A stretch of DNA of 64,000 nt from JAKAXS01 sp041940525 (lineage in GTDB: Bacteria; Pseudomonadota; Alphaproteobacteria; Rhizobiales; Hyphomicrobiaceae), in assembly GCA_041940525.1 (NCBI GenBank), contig JBGTSB010000010.1:3237-67236 (forward strand), read 5' to 3'. Each line of letters opens with the position of its first letter. The stretch's first letter is position 1. The notes beneath the pieces were generated by a model. That model made no database searches. It was not told the DNA's origin and saw only the letters and a program-made list of their open reading frames with translations. Made by a program: the position numbers and the translations under genes. Below are positions 24,854 to 32,464 of this stretch, piece after piece.

Positions 24854-26134
24854 TCAGGCCTCTTTTTGCGAGACTGGCATGCTTGAAGAGCAGACGACTC
24901 CAAGGATGGTCGTGACGACAAAATAGGAAACCCACCACATATTGAAGATGCTGGTGTTGGCAAGTCCGGAAATCGCAAACGCTGTCAGGCTCGCAAGTCC
25001 AGCCAACGCATAGATATTTTGCCGCGCCTTGGATATGTAATGCAGCGCTATCCAGCCGAGTAACCCGCAATAGAGCAACGTGCCAATAAGGCCAGTCTCA
25101 AGGCCCATTTGCAAAAGCCAATTGTGCGGGTGGATGTAGGTTGCATCGGGTAGGTGTCGATAACCGGATAGGCCGATGCCTATTAAGGGGCTGTCACCGA
25201 GGTGCGCGATGGCAACGCGCCAGACCTCAAGACGGCCGCTCATGATGCCAATATCACTGGTCAAAAGCAGACGGCTGGTGACGTATTCGGCACCGAACAG
25301 GACCCAATAGAGGCCAATTCCACTTAAAGCGACAGCTGCCAGGTTGACCGCGTGGATGGGGCGCAAGCGGATGCCATGCCAGCGTGCCATGCCAGCGACC
25401 CATACACCTAACGCGGCCGCGCCGCCTACCCAACCTGCCCGTCCACCGGTTGCCACGAGACCGAGTGCGCAGATCGCTAGAATTGCTTTCGTGCCCCATC
25501 CCTCCAACGCATTGCGGGTCGTGTAGAGCCAAGCTGCGACAAATGGCAGAAGCATTGCTGAAGCGCTTGACCATGATCTGAAGCTCTCGTCGGCTGGCTT
25601 GTTGTCGCCAGTCATGATGTAAGTGACCGTCGGAGCGTCGAGAGACATACCCAATAGCAGGAGAGCTGTAATAAAAACGGTCGCTGAGGTGAGGGATGCG
25701 AGTAGCATGTCGCGATACTTTTCCGGCATTTCGGCAAGGGCAACATAGAGCGCGAGCGCACCTGCAGCGGCGAGCGGAAGCTGGACCCATTTTCGCAGCG
25801 AGTATAGCGGTGTATTGCCGAGTGCGGATGAAATAAAGAACGCCGCAAACATGCAGCCAATCAAGATCGCCGTCCTTGACGATGTCACGGCCCGTACGTG
25901 CGCAAGTGCGGCCGGCCGGCTTACGGCCAAAAGTCCGCTGATTATGCCGATGGTCACGAGCGTGTACATAATGCTCGGTCGATGCAGGATCACAAATGGT
26001 AACGCCGCTCCCAATGTGATCGCGCTCGTGATCCAAAGCTTGGTATGCGTTTGCGCCTGGAGCTCCGTGGGTGTCAAAGGGTATCTCCAAGCCTTAAAGC
26101 TGGTCGAGATGGTACCTCTAACCGAGGCGAGCAT
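24854..26134 (-). CDS. O-antigen ligase family membrane protein (WaaL-like)
   Basis: Integral membrane protein of 426 residues with about twelve hydrophobic segments and a periplasmic loop containing SDIGIMSGRLEVWRVAIAHL and the motif HPHNWLLQMGLETGLIGTLL. The R-x-x-x-W and H-x-H-N-x-x-L-Q arrangement is diagnostic of the Wzy_C/O-antigen ligase family; the conserved His in the loop is essential in WaaL. It would ligate undecaprenyl-linked polymer to lipid A-core or act as a second polymerase. It lies alone on the minus strand at the end of the polysaccharide locus, tail to tail with the GT2 gene, 43 bases after the end of the next gene upstream. Confidence 0.87.
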   Translation of the reverse strand: MLASVRGTISTSFKAWRYPLTPTELQAQTHTKLWITSAITLGAALPFVILHRPSIMYTLVTIGIISGLLAVSRPAALAHVRAVTSSRTAILIGCMFAAFFISSALGNTPLYSLRKWVQLPLAAAGALALYVALAEMPEKYRDMLLASLTSATVFITALLLLGMSLDAPTVTYIMTGDNKPADESFRSWSSASAMLLPFVAAWLYTTRNALEGWGTKAILAICALGLVATGGRAGWVGGAAALGVWVAGMARWHGIRLRPIHAVNLAAVALSGIGLYWVLFGAEYVTSRLLLTSDIGIMSGRLEVWRVAIAHLGDSPLIGIGLSGYRHLPDATYIHPHNWLLQMGLETGLIGTLLYCGLLGWIALHYISKARQNIYALAGLASLTAFAISGLANTSIFNMWWVSYFVVTTILGVVCSSSMPVSQKEA

Positions 26135-26177
26135 TGGTAACGCGGTTGCCTACTTTTGTAAAAGTCTTTCTCCGCCT

Positions 26178-26840
26178 CTACTTCTTACTGTACGGCTGCA
26201 CGTTTGCATCAGCGATGGCGTAGCCGGAGGAGACGGTGGAGCTGCCGTCGACGAGCGATAGGGATTTGCTCGTCGGTTCGGTTTTCAGCGTGCCGGAGAT
26301 CCAAACGGGGGCGAAGGCTTCTTCCACTTTCACGGGCTTGCTTGTCGTGATGTAGACGATCTGGTTGGGCGGAGGCGGGGGCACATGGATGCACGCGCCA
26401 ACGTAAGGCACGAGGAAGAACTCCGTGTTGCCGTCATCGGTGAATTCCAACGGCAGCAGATACCCGGCAATGCGCACGTCCGTACCGTTGAGAGAAGTAA
26501 CCAGTTTCTTGCCAGCCTCCTCCACGGCCACTTCCCAGGCATCCCACTTACTCAAAAGCTCGATGACGTTAACGCCTTCCTTTTCGAGACGTTGTTTGGC
26601 TTCGTCCGATTCCTGTTCGGTCACCGTAAACAGGCCTGAGACGTCAGCACCGGGTGGCGCTTTGCGATAGTTGACGACAGTGTCGAAATCGACGGCCTGA
26701 TCCGGAGTCAGGTCGTTCATCGGGTTATAGAAGGCCACCGTTTCCGGAATGAGCGCGTCCCACTCCAGCGTCTTAACCGCCATGGCATCCGTCGCCAGCG
26801 CCAAAAGCACCGCCAGGCTGGCAAGAAACGCGCGTGTCAT
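26178..26840 (-). CDS. DUF3299 periplasmic protein of the zinc-import operon
   Basis: A 220-residue exported protein. The ATG at 26840 is preferred over 26849 because GGAGAG lies nine bases upstream and the first 20 residues (MTRAFLASLAVLLALATDAM) form a signal peptide cleaved after AMA. The mature part begins KTLEWDALIPE and contains the family hallmark ACIHVPPPPPNQIVY and the segment VRIAGYLLPLEF, which identify DUF3299. Members usually occur beside lipoprotein-type ABC permeases and DUF2796 proteins, exactly as here. It follows the permease gene by 38 bases on the same strand. The CIH motif could bind metal, but its function is not known. Confidence 0.85.
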   Translation of the reverse strand: MTRAFLASLAVLLALATDAMAVKTLEWDALIPETVAFYNPMNDLTPDQAVDFDTVVNYRKAPPGADVSGLFTVTEQESDEAKQRLEKEGVNVIELLSKWDAWEVAVEEAGKKLVTSLNGTDVRIAGYLLPLEFTDDGNTEFFLVPYVGACIHVPPPPPNQIVYITTSKPVKVEEAFAPVWISGTLKTEPTSKSLSLVDGSSTVSSGYAIADANVQPYSKK

Positions 26841-26878
26841 GGGTCTCATCTCTCCAACTCCCGCTTAACAGATGCAGG

Positions 26879-28138
26879 TTATGTACGCACCATCATACCG
26901 TCCGCAAGGGACTGCCGGTACGCCCGCCAGGCCGGGAACGCTCCCGCCAGCAAGCCTCCGAAGATGATGATGGCAAGCGCCGCCAATTCGCTTTGACCCG
27001 GCGCGCCAATCTCAATATAGAGCCCGTAGACGGAGTCAATCACCGGCCGCAATACCAGGAGTGCACCATAGACGCCGGCCGTCCCAATCGCTGTTCCCAG
27101 AACGGTCAACACACCGGCCTCAGCGACCAGCAAGCCAAAAATCACCGATGGCGTCGCTCCGACCGAGCGAAGGATAGCGATTTCCCGCCGCCGTTCATTC
27201 AGCGTCGAAATAATCATTGTTACCATGCCGAGCAACGCCGTAACGACAACCATCCCGCTGACGATGCGCAAGGCCGCCTCCGCCGTGCCGACCATCGACC
27301 ACATCTCATGCAATGCAACGCCGGGTAAAACTGCGGACAGGGCCTCTGCGCGATACTGGTTGACGTAGCGCTGAAAGGCGAACGTGGCGATACGCGACTT
27401 AAGCCCGACCATGGCTGCCGTAATCGCACGCGGTTGCAGATTTCGCTTGCGCGCATCCTCCGCCGAGATGCCTTGCCCAGGTAGCCGCACGCCGCCCTGC
27501 CAATCGATATGGATCGCTTGAATGGCCTCCAGGCTCACGTGAACCGTGCGGTCAACCGGTGTGCCGGTTTTGGCCAAAATTCCCGTGACGCGAAACGGCT
27601 TGTCGGCATGATCACGCGTGCCGATTTCACCGACACCGTGCGCGATGACGATGCGATCGCCAACCTTATAACCGAGGCTCTGGGCGACATCAGCGCCGAT
27701 CACGGCGTCATAGAGATCGTCGAACACAGCACCGGTCTTCAACGTTAGCCCCTGGTCTCGCCGGTATTTGTAGTGCTTGAAGTAGTCGCGCGTCGTGCCG
27801 AGTACGCGGAACCCGCGGTGGCTGTCGCCGAGAGATAGTGGAACTGTCCAGGCAACGTCAGGATGCGATGTGATCTGCTGATAGCTTTTCCAGCTCATGT
27901 TGTTCGTGGCGTTGCCGATGCGAAAGACTGAATACAGCAGCAGCTGGATGTCCCCGCTACGCGCTCCCAAAATCAGATCCGTCCCGGAAATCGTATTGGC
28001 GAAACTGGCCCGCGCGCCCGTGCGGACTTTTTCGACGCCGACAAGCAACGCAACACTCACCGCGATGGCGAGCACAGTCAGAAGTGCCGTAAGCCAGCGG
28101 TTTCTCAATGATTGGATGGCAAGCCGCAGAACAATCAT
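26879..28138 (-). CDS. FtsX/LolC-type ABC transporter permease
   Basis: Inner-membrane subunit of 419 residues with the MacB/LolC/FtsX layout: one N-terminal membrane segment (LTALLTVLAIAVSVALLVGV), a periplasmic domain of about 240 residues, then three C-terminal segments. Near residue 310 it has NERRREIAILRSVGATPSVI, the conserved coupling region that touches the ATPase. The ATG at 28138 overlaps the ATPase stop by four bases (ATGA), so the two subunits are translationally coupled. With the DUF2796 and DUF3299 proteins it resembles the Vibrio ZrgABCDE zinc uptake system, although this transporter class usually does not import small metals, so the exact role is open. Confidence 0.87.
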   Translation of the reverse strand: MIVLRLAIQSLRNRWLTALLTVLAIAVSVALLVGVEKVRTGARASFANTISGTDLILGARSGDIQLLLYSVFRIGNATNNMSWKSYQQITSHPDVAWTVPLSLGDSHRGFRVLGTTRDYFKHYKYRRDQGLTLKTGAVFDDLYDAVIGADVAQSLGYKVGDRIVIAHGVGEIGTRDHADKPFRVTGILAKTGTPVDRTVHVSLEAIQAIHIDWQGGVRLPGQGISAEDARKRNLQPRAITAAMVGLKSRIATFAFQRYVNQYRAEALSAVLPGVALHEMWSMVGTAEAALRIVSGMVVVTALLGMVTMIISTLNERRREIAILRSVGATPSVIFGLLVAEAGVLTVLGTAIGTAGVYGALLVLRPVIDSVYGLYIEIGAPGQSELAALAIIIFGGLLAGAFPAWRAYRQSLADGMMVRT

Positions 28139-28887
28139 TGCACCGGCTCCTTCGACGTCAACTCGGCCAAATCAATGATGCGGTCAAAGCGGTCGACGAA
28201 ACTCTTGTCGTGGCTCACCATCAGAAGAGTGGAATGAGCCGCGTCGGCTTGTGCGAATAGCAGGTCGAGAAAGCGGAGTTGATGATCGCGATCGAGCGCT
28301 GATGTCGGCTCATCTGCGATGACGATTTCCGGTTCGCCAATCAAGGCGCGCGCCGCGGCCGCCCGCTGTTGTTGCCCGATGCTCAACGTCGCCGCCGGCC
28401 CTTCGGCCAAGAGCCCATCCAGGCCAAGCGCTGACAGCAAACGCCGCGCTTCATGTTGCGCGCCACCGTGCGCCTCAGCCCGGCCACGGCGAAGCGGCGC
28501 GAAACTCAAGGGTAGAACGACATTGTCGATGACGGCGCCGTAGGGAAGCAGATTGAACATCTGGAAAATGATGCCGAAGTGATCCGCTCGAAACCGGTCA
28601 CGCTCACGGCCTGACATCTGAAGCAAGTCTTTTCCGAGCACCATAACCTTGCCCTGGCTGGGTGCCACAACGCCCGTTATGAGGCTGAGCAGTGTCGACT
28701 TCCCACTGCCTGAAGGCCCAATGAGCAGTGTCCGCTCGCCCTTGCGGAGCGAAAAGTGATCGATCCTCAGAGAAAAGCCTCTGTCATCCGGCCAGGCGAA
28801 CCGGACGTCGCGCAGTTCTATGATGGTTTGGCCCAGACGCCCTCCCGCGCTACCTGGCTGTTCAAAATCCGGCTGACGGCTTGTCAA
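28135..28887 (-). CDS. ABC transporter ATP-binding protein (LolD/MacB-like)
   Basis: Cytosolic ATPase of 250 residues that pairs with the permease encoded next. Walker A is IGPSGSGKSTLLSLITG, the Q-loop FGIIFQMFNLLPYGAV, the signature LSIGQQQRAAAARALI (LSIGQ in place of LSGGQ), Walker B EIVIADEPTSALD and the switch His in LLMVSHDKSF. These are typical of the LolD/MacB branch. The annotated start is a TTG overlapping the previous stop as TTGA; the first 20 residues are not conserved, so a later start is possible. The one-residue change in the signature motif is common in this branch and should not abolish activity. Confidence 0.9.
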   Translation of the reverse strand: MTSRQPDFEQPGSAGGRLGQTIIELRDVRFAWPDDRGFSLRIDHFSLRKGERTLLIGPSGSGKSTLLSLITGVVAPSQGKVMVLGKDLLQMSGRERDRFRADHFGIIFQMFNLLPYGAVIDNVVLPLSFAPLRRGRAEAHGGAQHEARRLLSALGLDGLLAEGPAATLSIGQQQRAAAARALIGEPEIVIADEPTSALDRDHQLRFLDLLFAQADAAHSTLLMVSHDKSFVDRFDRIIDLAELTSKEPVQ

Positions 28888-29483
28888 ACTTTTCCACCTA
28901 GTTCGATGGTGGAGTTGTCGCGGTTGACCTCGAACACCGCGGAGCCCTTGTCGCTCAAAACGGTGACATCCAACTCCACAGTGCCCTTGAACACGTCAAA
29001 ATAACCAAACTTGATGGTGCCGAGCTTCGTCACATCGTCACAAGCATATTCGTACTTGGCATGAAACTCAGAGTGAGCATCCTCGTGGTGCGCGTCATGG
29101 GAATGGTGGTCGTCATGGGCTTCGTGGCCTTCATGTCCCTCGTGATGATCCGCGTGCTCTTCGCTGGCCAACTCTACTGACGACGATGCAAGCTTACAGT
29201 TCGCGGCGGCCGTGAACTCAAACAGGTCGCCGGCTTTCCCAAGCTTAGCCTTCCCGGACTCAATAGCCGCTTTCTGTTCGTCCGTTTCGGCTTTGTGCTC
29301 AAAGCCGACAATGTCCGATCCGGGCGCTTCCAGGCTCATCACAACCTTGGAACCCTCGATCGCGATGTTCAAAACGCCGTGCCCATGTTCGTGCTTGCCC
29401 ATTTGCCGGCGCTCCTCATCCGCGATGGCAGACGATGCGAGCAGAGAAAGCGCAAGCACGGCAAAAACTCGATAGGGCGTCAT
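28884..29483 (-). CDS. ZrgA-like zinc-binding periplasmic protein (DUF2796)
   Basis: A 199-residue exported protein. The ATG at 29483 follows CAGGAGACAC and gives a signal peptide (MTPYRVFAVLALSLLASSAI); the upstream start at 29525 does not. The mature protein begins with QMGKHEHGHGVLNIAIEGSK, the DUF2796 hallmark. It continues with DIVGFEHKAETDEQK, and has a central linker of about 35 residues made mostly of His, Asp and Glu (repeats of HEGHEGHEAHDDHH type, near residues 107-140), a likely zinc buffer. In Vibrio cholerae the homologue is the periplasmic component of a zinc uptake system. It heads a four-gene operon and is probably controlled by zinc. Confidence 0.88.
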   Translation of the reverse strand: MTPYRVFAVLALSLLASSAIADEERRQMGKHEHGHGVLNIAIEGSKVVMSLEAPGSDIVGFEHKAETDEQKAAIESGKAKLGKAGDLFEFTAAANCKLASSSVELASEEHADHHEGHEGHEAHDDHHSHDAHHEDAHSEFHAKYEYACDDVTKLGTIKFGYFDVFKGTVELDVTVLSDKGSAVFEVNRDNSTIELGGKV

Positions 29484-29650
29484 CGATGTGTCTCCTGAAA
29501 ACTGCGGCTCGCGCGACATCGGCAATAATGCTCAGCGCAACCGGCAAATGTCATGTCTGATCTGCTCCCCTGCCTGCAGCACAGATATGTGCCAAGCATG
29601 TGTTGGAAGCCGAATAGCCGCAGTTGAGCCACGACTAGCACACAATAGCA

Positions 29651-29662
29651 ATAGTATAATAT
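29651..29662 (-). promoter_or_regulatory. AT-rich near-palindrome upstream of the zinc operon (possible Zur site or -10)
   Basis: ATAGTATAATAT is an AT island about 170 bases upstream of the zrgA-like gene in otherwise GC-rich DNA. It matches its own reverse complement at ten of twelve positions. Read on the minus strand it includes TATACT, which would serve as a -10. Zur operators in related bacteria are AT-rich palindromes, so zinc-dependent repression is an attractive guess, but the match to a Zur consensus is poor. Confidence 0.25.
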
Positions 29663-29704
29663 CCAAATGACGCAGGCGCTACGTTTGGCCGGAGCCGTCA
29701 ATAG

Positions 29705-29729
29705 AATGCCGCCGGAAAACGGCGGCATT
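29705..29729 (-). terminator. Perfect 10-bp stem hairpin, probable terminator
   Basis: AATGCCGCCG and CGGCGGCATT form an uninterrupted ten-base stem around a five-base loop. It lies 24 bases beyond the stop of the small lipoprotein-like gene (29753) and before the zinc operon promoter region. The T-tract after it is poor on the minus strand (ATTCTATTG), so efficiency is uncertain; it could also insulate in both directions. Confidence 0.55.
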
Positions 29730-29752
29730 TCCAGTATCTTGGGAGGTATAGC

Positions 29753-29959
29753 CTATTTGGCGACGGTGGCAGCGTCGTCCTTCTCGCCCGACGCAACTTG
29801 TACCGGTTCGCTCTGCTTGGCCGTTTCGGCACTCGCAGTGCTTTGAGGCTTCTCAACGGGAGCCGTCGTCGACTCCATATTCTTTTTCCCGTAGGGGCAC
29901 GCCATAACGGCCGATGCCGACAGAGCAAGAGCCGCGGAAATCAAGAGCAAATGTCTCAT
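29753..29959 (-). CDS. Small exported protein, possibly a lipoprotein
   Basis: A 68-residue protein beginning with a clear signal peptide (MRHLLLISAALALSASAVMA) directly followed by Cys (CPYGKKN). The VMAC junction resembles a weak lipobox, so the mature peptide could be a lipoprotein of about 48 residues; otherwise signal peptidase I would cut after the same Ala. The mature part is a low-complexity stretch rich in Ala, Thr, Glu, Lys and Gln with no known domain. AGAGGTCCC precedes the ATG. A strong hairpin follows the gene, supporting a real monocistronic unit. No function can be assigned. Confidence 0.6.
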   Translation of the reverse strand: MRHLLLISAALALSASAVMACPYGKKNMESTTAPVEKPQSTASAETAKQSEPVQVASGEKDDAATVAK

Positions 29960-30065
29960 AGGGACCTCTTCTGCTGACAGGGTAACCCGGCAATCTCAAT
30001 ATAAGCGTAGATGCCGAAAGCGCAAACCCGCGGTAGCGCTTTGGCGTCGTCGTCCCAATTGGCAA

Positions 30066-30079
30066 TTGATTAGGATCAA
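30066..30079 (+). promoter_or_regulatory. Perfect FNR/FixK box (anaerobox)
   Basis: TTGATTAGGATCAA is a full match to TTGAT-N4-ATCAA. A TATCCT at 30102-30107 would place the start site near 30114, exactly 41.5 bases from the centre of the box, the standard class II activation geometry. This predicts oxygen- or FixLJ-controlled expression of the following universal stress protein gene. No acceptable -10 is found at the mirror position for the minus strand. Confidence 0.75.
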
Positions 30080-30131
30080 GTCCCGCTCTTCGTTTCCCGG
30101 CTATCCTCTTTTCGTAATGATGGAGGTTGGC

Positions 30132-30302
30132 ATGAGCCTGGCGCACATCGCTTTGTCCCTGGGGAATACGTATCTGAACCGGATGACTCGCTTCGCTGCT
30201 TTCGGGTCGCGTCCGTCGAGAGTGTTTGAAGGCAGTATTACCCACCTCTTTTCGATGCCGCACCAGTTGCGTGGAGGCTCAAATGTCGATCACCAATGTT
30301 AA
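30132..30302 (+). CDS. Candidate small protein of 56 residues in the leader of the stress protein gene
   Basis: An ATG at 30132 is preceded by GGAGG at a good distance (ATGGAGGTTGGC), and the frame runs to 30302, overlapping the start of the universal stress protein gene by 20 bases. The peptide (MSLAHIALSLGNTYLNRMTR and onward) is mildly basic, with an amphipathic N-terminal helix and no known domain. It lies wholly inside the transcript predicted from the FNR box. The placement suggests translational coupling, but coding is not proven; it might be only a leader. Confidence 0.4.
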   Translation: MSLAHIALSLGNTYLNRMTRFAAFGSRPSRVFEGSITHLFSMPHQLRGGSNVDHQC

Positions 30303-31107
30303 AAGCATCCTCGTTGCTCTCACAGAAGAGGGCCGCGAAGATAGCGCGCCCTCGTTGGGTTATGCACTGTCGTTGGCCAGCCAGTCTGACGCCCATCTCT
30401 CAGTTCTAGCGGCGTCCATGAAAGTTGAAGTGGTTCAGGCAAACGTCAGCCGGACTATCTCAGATCTGGTCGCGGTAGAGCAGCACCGCCGGTCGTCGAA
30501 AGCGCTACAGATATCAGATGACATTGCCAGGGTCGCCAAAGCCGCCAATGTCGAATGCACGGTGGAGCATCCTCTCACAAACTACAATGAGCTCAGACGG
30601 TCGTTCGCGGCGAAGGCGCGTGTTCATGATCTCGTCGTACTGGACGCGGAGGCGAGCGCAACGGATCCGGATCGCGGCCTCATCCACGCTGCGATCTATA
30701 GCACTGGACGCCCTGTCATCATTGTCCCGGAAGGCCATAACACGTTCCGCTTAAGCAAGTGCGTTCTGGCTTGGGATGGTAGTGCGGCCGCAGCGCGCGC
30801 AATCAACGACGCGTTGCCATTGCTGCGCGCGGCGGAGACGGTGGAACTGCTGAGCGTCGGAGAAGAGCCAATCGGAGAGCATTTCCAGGCGCAGCTCAAG
30901 CGGCACGGAATTCGTGCAGACGTGAAAACACTGGCTCAGAAAGGGTCGTCGATAGCCGGCACGATCCAGTCAGAAGCCGCGCGCATCGGCGCGGATCTAC
31001 TGGTCATGGGCGCCTACGGGCATTCCCGGTTCAAGGAATTTCTCTTGGGAGGCGTCTCAAGATCGTTCCTGACGCGCAGCGAAGTTCCGCTCTTCCTGTC
31101 TCACTAA
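30283..31107 (+). CDS. Tandem-domain universal stress protein
   Basis: A 274-residue cytosolic protein made of two UspA folds. The first (residues 1-145) is degenerate. The second ends with LLVMGAYGHSRFKEFLLGGV followed by SRSFLTRSEVPLFLSH, holding the ATP-binding G-x2-G-x9-G-S/T motif of UspA-type proteins. The ATG at 30283 is chosen for GTGGAGG nine bases upstream; the frame is open from 30226. Family members bind ATP and help survival under stress such as oxygen limitation. A perfect FNR/FixK box 200 bases upstream makes low-oxygen induction likely. A second, single-domain member is encoded convergently just 19 bases past its stop. Confidence 0.88.
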   Translation: MSITNVKSILVALTEEGREDSAPSLGYALSLASQSDAHLSVLAASMKVEVVQANVSRTISDLVAVEQHRRSSKALQISDDIARVAKAANVECTVEHPLTNYNELRRSFAAKARVHDLVVLDAEASATDPDRGLIHAAIYSTGRPVIIVPEGHNTFRLSKCVLAWDGSAAAARAINDALPLLRAAETVELLSVGEEPIGEHFQAQLKRHGIRADVKTLAQKGSSIAGTIQSEAARIGADLLVMGAYGHSRFKEFLLGGVSRSFLTRSEVPLFLSH

Positions 31108-31126
31108 GCCGCGTGTCAGGGCTCAG

Positions 31127-31564
31127 CTAACGGCAGATCAGCACTGGGACGGTGCTAAGCGATACAACTTTGGTTGCCACGCTTCCAAGTATGAACTTGG
31201 TCAATCCGCGCCTGCCATGCGAGGCCATGACAATCACGTCGCAGTTATTTTTGTCTGCTGCCGTGACAATACCGTCCGCGGGATCGACATCCGGCAGATG
31301 CAAACTCGTAAACGTTACAGCCGCTCTCGAGGCCGCTTCTTCGGCTTTTTCCAGGATCCGCCTGGCATTTGCCGCTGCGCCCTTGGCATAATCTTCGACA
31401 GAGAACGTCATCGCCATCTCTGCGGGAACGACTGCTGTCCAAGGCTCGGTCGCGGTCACAAATGTAACGGCAGCGCCCAAGGCCTTTGCTAGCGCCACGC
31501 CCTGCTCGACGGCTTTCCAAGAAAGATCAGATCCGTCGGTTGCGATCAGGATATGTTTGTACAT
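31127..31564 (-). CDS. Universal stress protein, single domain
   Basis: A 145-residue UspA-family protein with the N-terminal strand MYKHILIATDGSDLSWKAVE and the C-terminal nucleotide-binding motif MASHGRRGLTKFILGSVATK followed by VVSLSTVPVLICR. The G-x2-G-x9-G-S signature is intact, so ATP binding is expected. It lies 59 bases downstream of the CBS-BON gene on the same strand, so they probably share a transcript controlled by the FNR-like box at 32465. It runs tail to tail with the tandem stress protein gene. Confidence 0.92.
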   Translation of the reverse strand: MYKHILIATDGSDLSWKAVEQGVALAKALGAAVTFVTATEPWTAVVPAEMAMTFSVEDYAKGAAANARRILEKAEEAASRAAVTFTSLHLPDVDPADGIVTAADKNNCDVIVMASHGRRGLTKFILGSVATKVVSLSTVPVLICR

Positions 31565-31623
31565 GGATTTATCCAGTTGTTGTCGCGATTGTCAGAGGTT
31601 CCAGGTCGAAAGCAGATGCGGCC

Positions 31624-32352
31624 TTAAATTTTCTGCGCAATCTCTGTGGTTGGATTGTAAACGACGGCCCCCGAGATGGGATCGACCCATGAAAGGTGGT
31701 TGTTCACCGCCTTCACGCCCGGCACGTTCTCGGCCGCCGTCACCGCAGCTTCATCCTGCTTGAACGCGGTGTAGGATCCCCACAAATCGACGACGCCATC
31801 TTTGACAGTCACGTTGATCAGTCGCTCAAAGGCCCAATTGATCTTTGCCAGTTCCGCAAGCACACGTTCACGGATCTGCTGGTCTGTCAGGTTGAGTTCG
31901 GGCGTTCCGCGAATAATGCTTGCGAGCGCTTGCACAAGGTTCGCACGGCTGAGAATACCAACGATCTCTCCGTCCTTCATAACCGGAACGCGTCTGATCT
32001 GCCGCCTCTCCATGAGCCGGATCGCAACATCCAACTCGTCGTTGCTTTCGACTGTCGCTGGTCGTTCCGTCATCATCTCTGAAACTTTGCGGGCGTGAGA
32101 CTTCACATACTCGTCCGCTTCTGCTTCCGGGCCAGCCAGCACGCTGCCCAATTTTGACCGTTTGATCTCCGTTCCCAATTCGGCGCGCCGCAAGAAGTCG
32201 GTATCGCTAATCATGCCGGCGAGCTTACCTTCGGAATCGACTACCGGAAGACCGCTGATGCGGTGCTGATCCATGAGGCTTGCCGCGTCGACCACAGATG
32301 CATCGGGGGAGATCGTAATGGCGAGTGGGGTCATGACCTCCTGAACTTTCAT
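31624..32352 (-). CDS. CBS-domain pair with C-terminal BON domain
   Basis: A 242-residue cytosolic protein. Two CBS motifs occupy residues 1-60 (MKVQEVMTPLAITISPDASV to GMISDTDFLRR) and about 90-150 (MMTERPATVESNDELDVAIR to VGILSRANLVQAL). A BON domain follows (about 155-225), with IRERVLAELAKINWAFERL and VVDLWGSYTAFKQDEAA. CBS pairs bind adenine nucleotides and act as energy sensors; the BON domain is usually a lipid- or protein-binding module. This architecture is common beside universal stress genes in alphaproteobacterial low-oxygen regulons. GGGAGAG precedes the ATG, and an FNR-type box lies about 120 bases upstream. Confidence 0.9.
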   Translation of the reverse strand: MKVQEVMTPLAITISPDASVVDAASLMDQHRISGLPVVDSEGKLAGMISDTDFLRRAELGTEIKRSKLGSVLAGPEAEADEYVKSHARKVSEMMTERPATVESNDELDVAIRLMERRQIRRVPVMKDGEIVGILSRANLVQALASIIRGTPELNLTDQQIRERVLAELAKINWAFERLINVTVKDGVVDLWGSYTAFKQDEAAVTAAENVPGVKAVNNHLSWVDPISGAVVYNPTTEIAQKI

Positions 32353-32464
32353 GGCGCTCTCCCTTATTGTTTAGGTGCGCATAACCACGTAAGCGGCCGG
32401 CACTGGCTTGGTCGTCAGTGCTGCTACCATTTCAGCAAGACTACCACGCGCGAACGAAGCCCCT

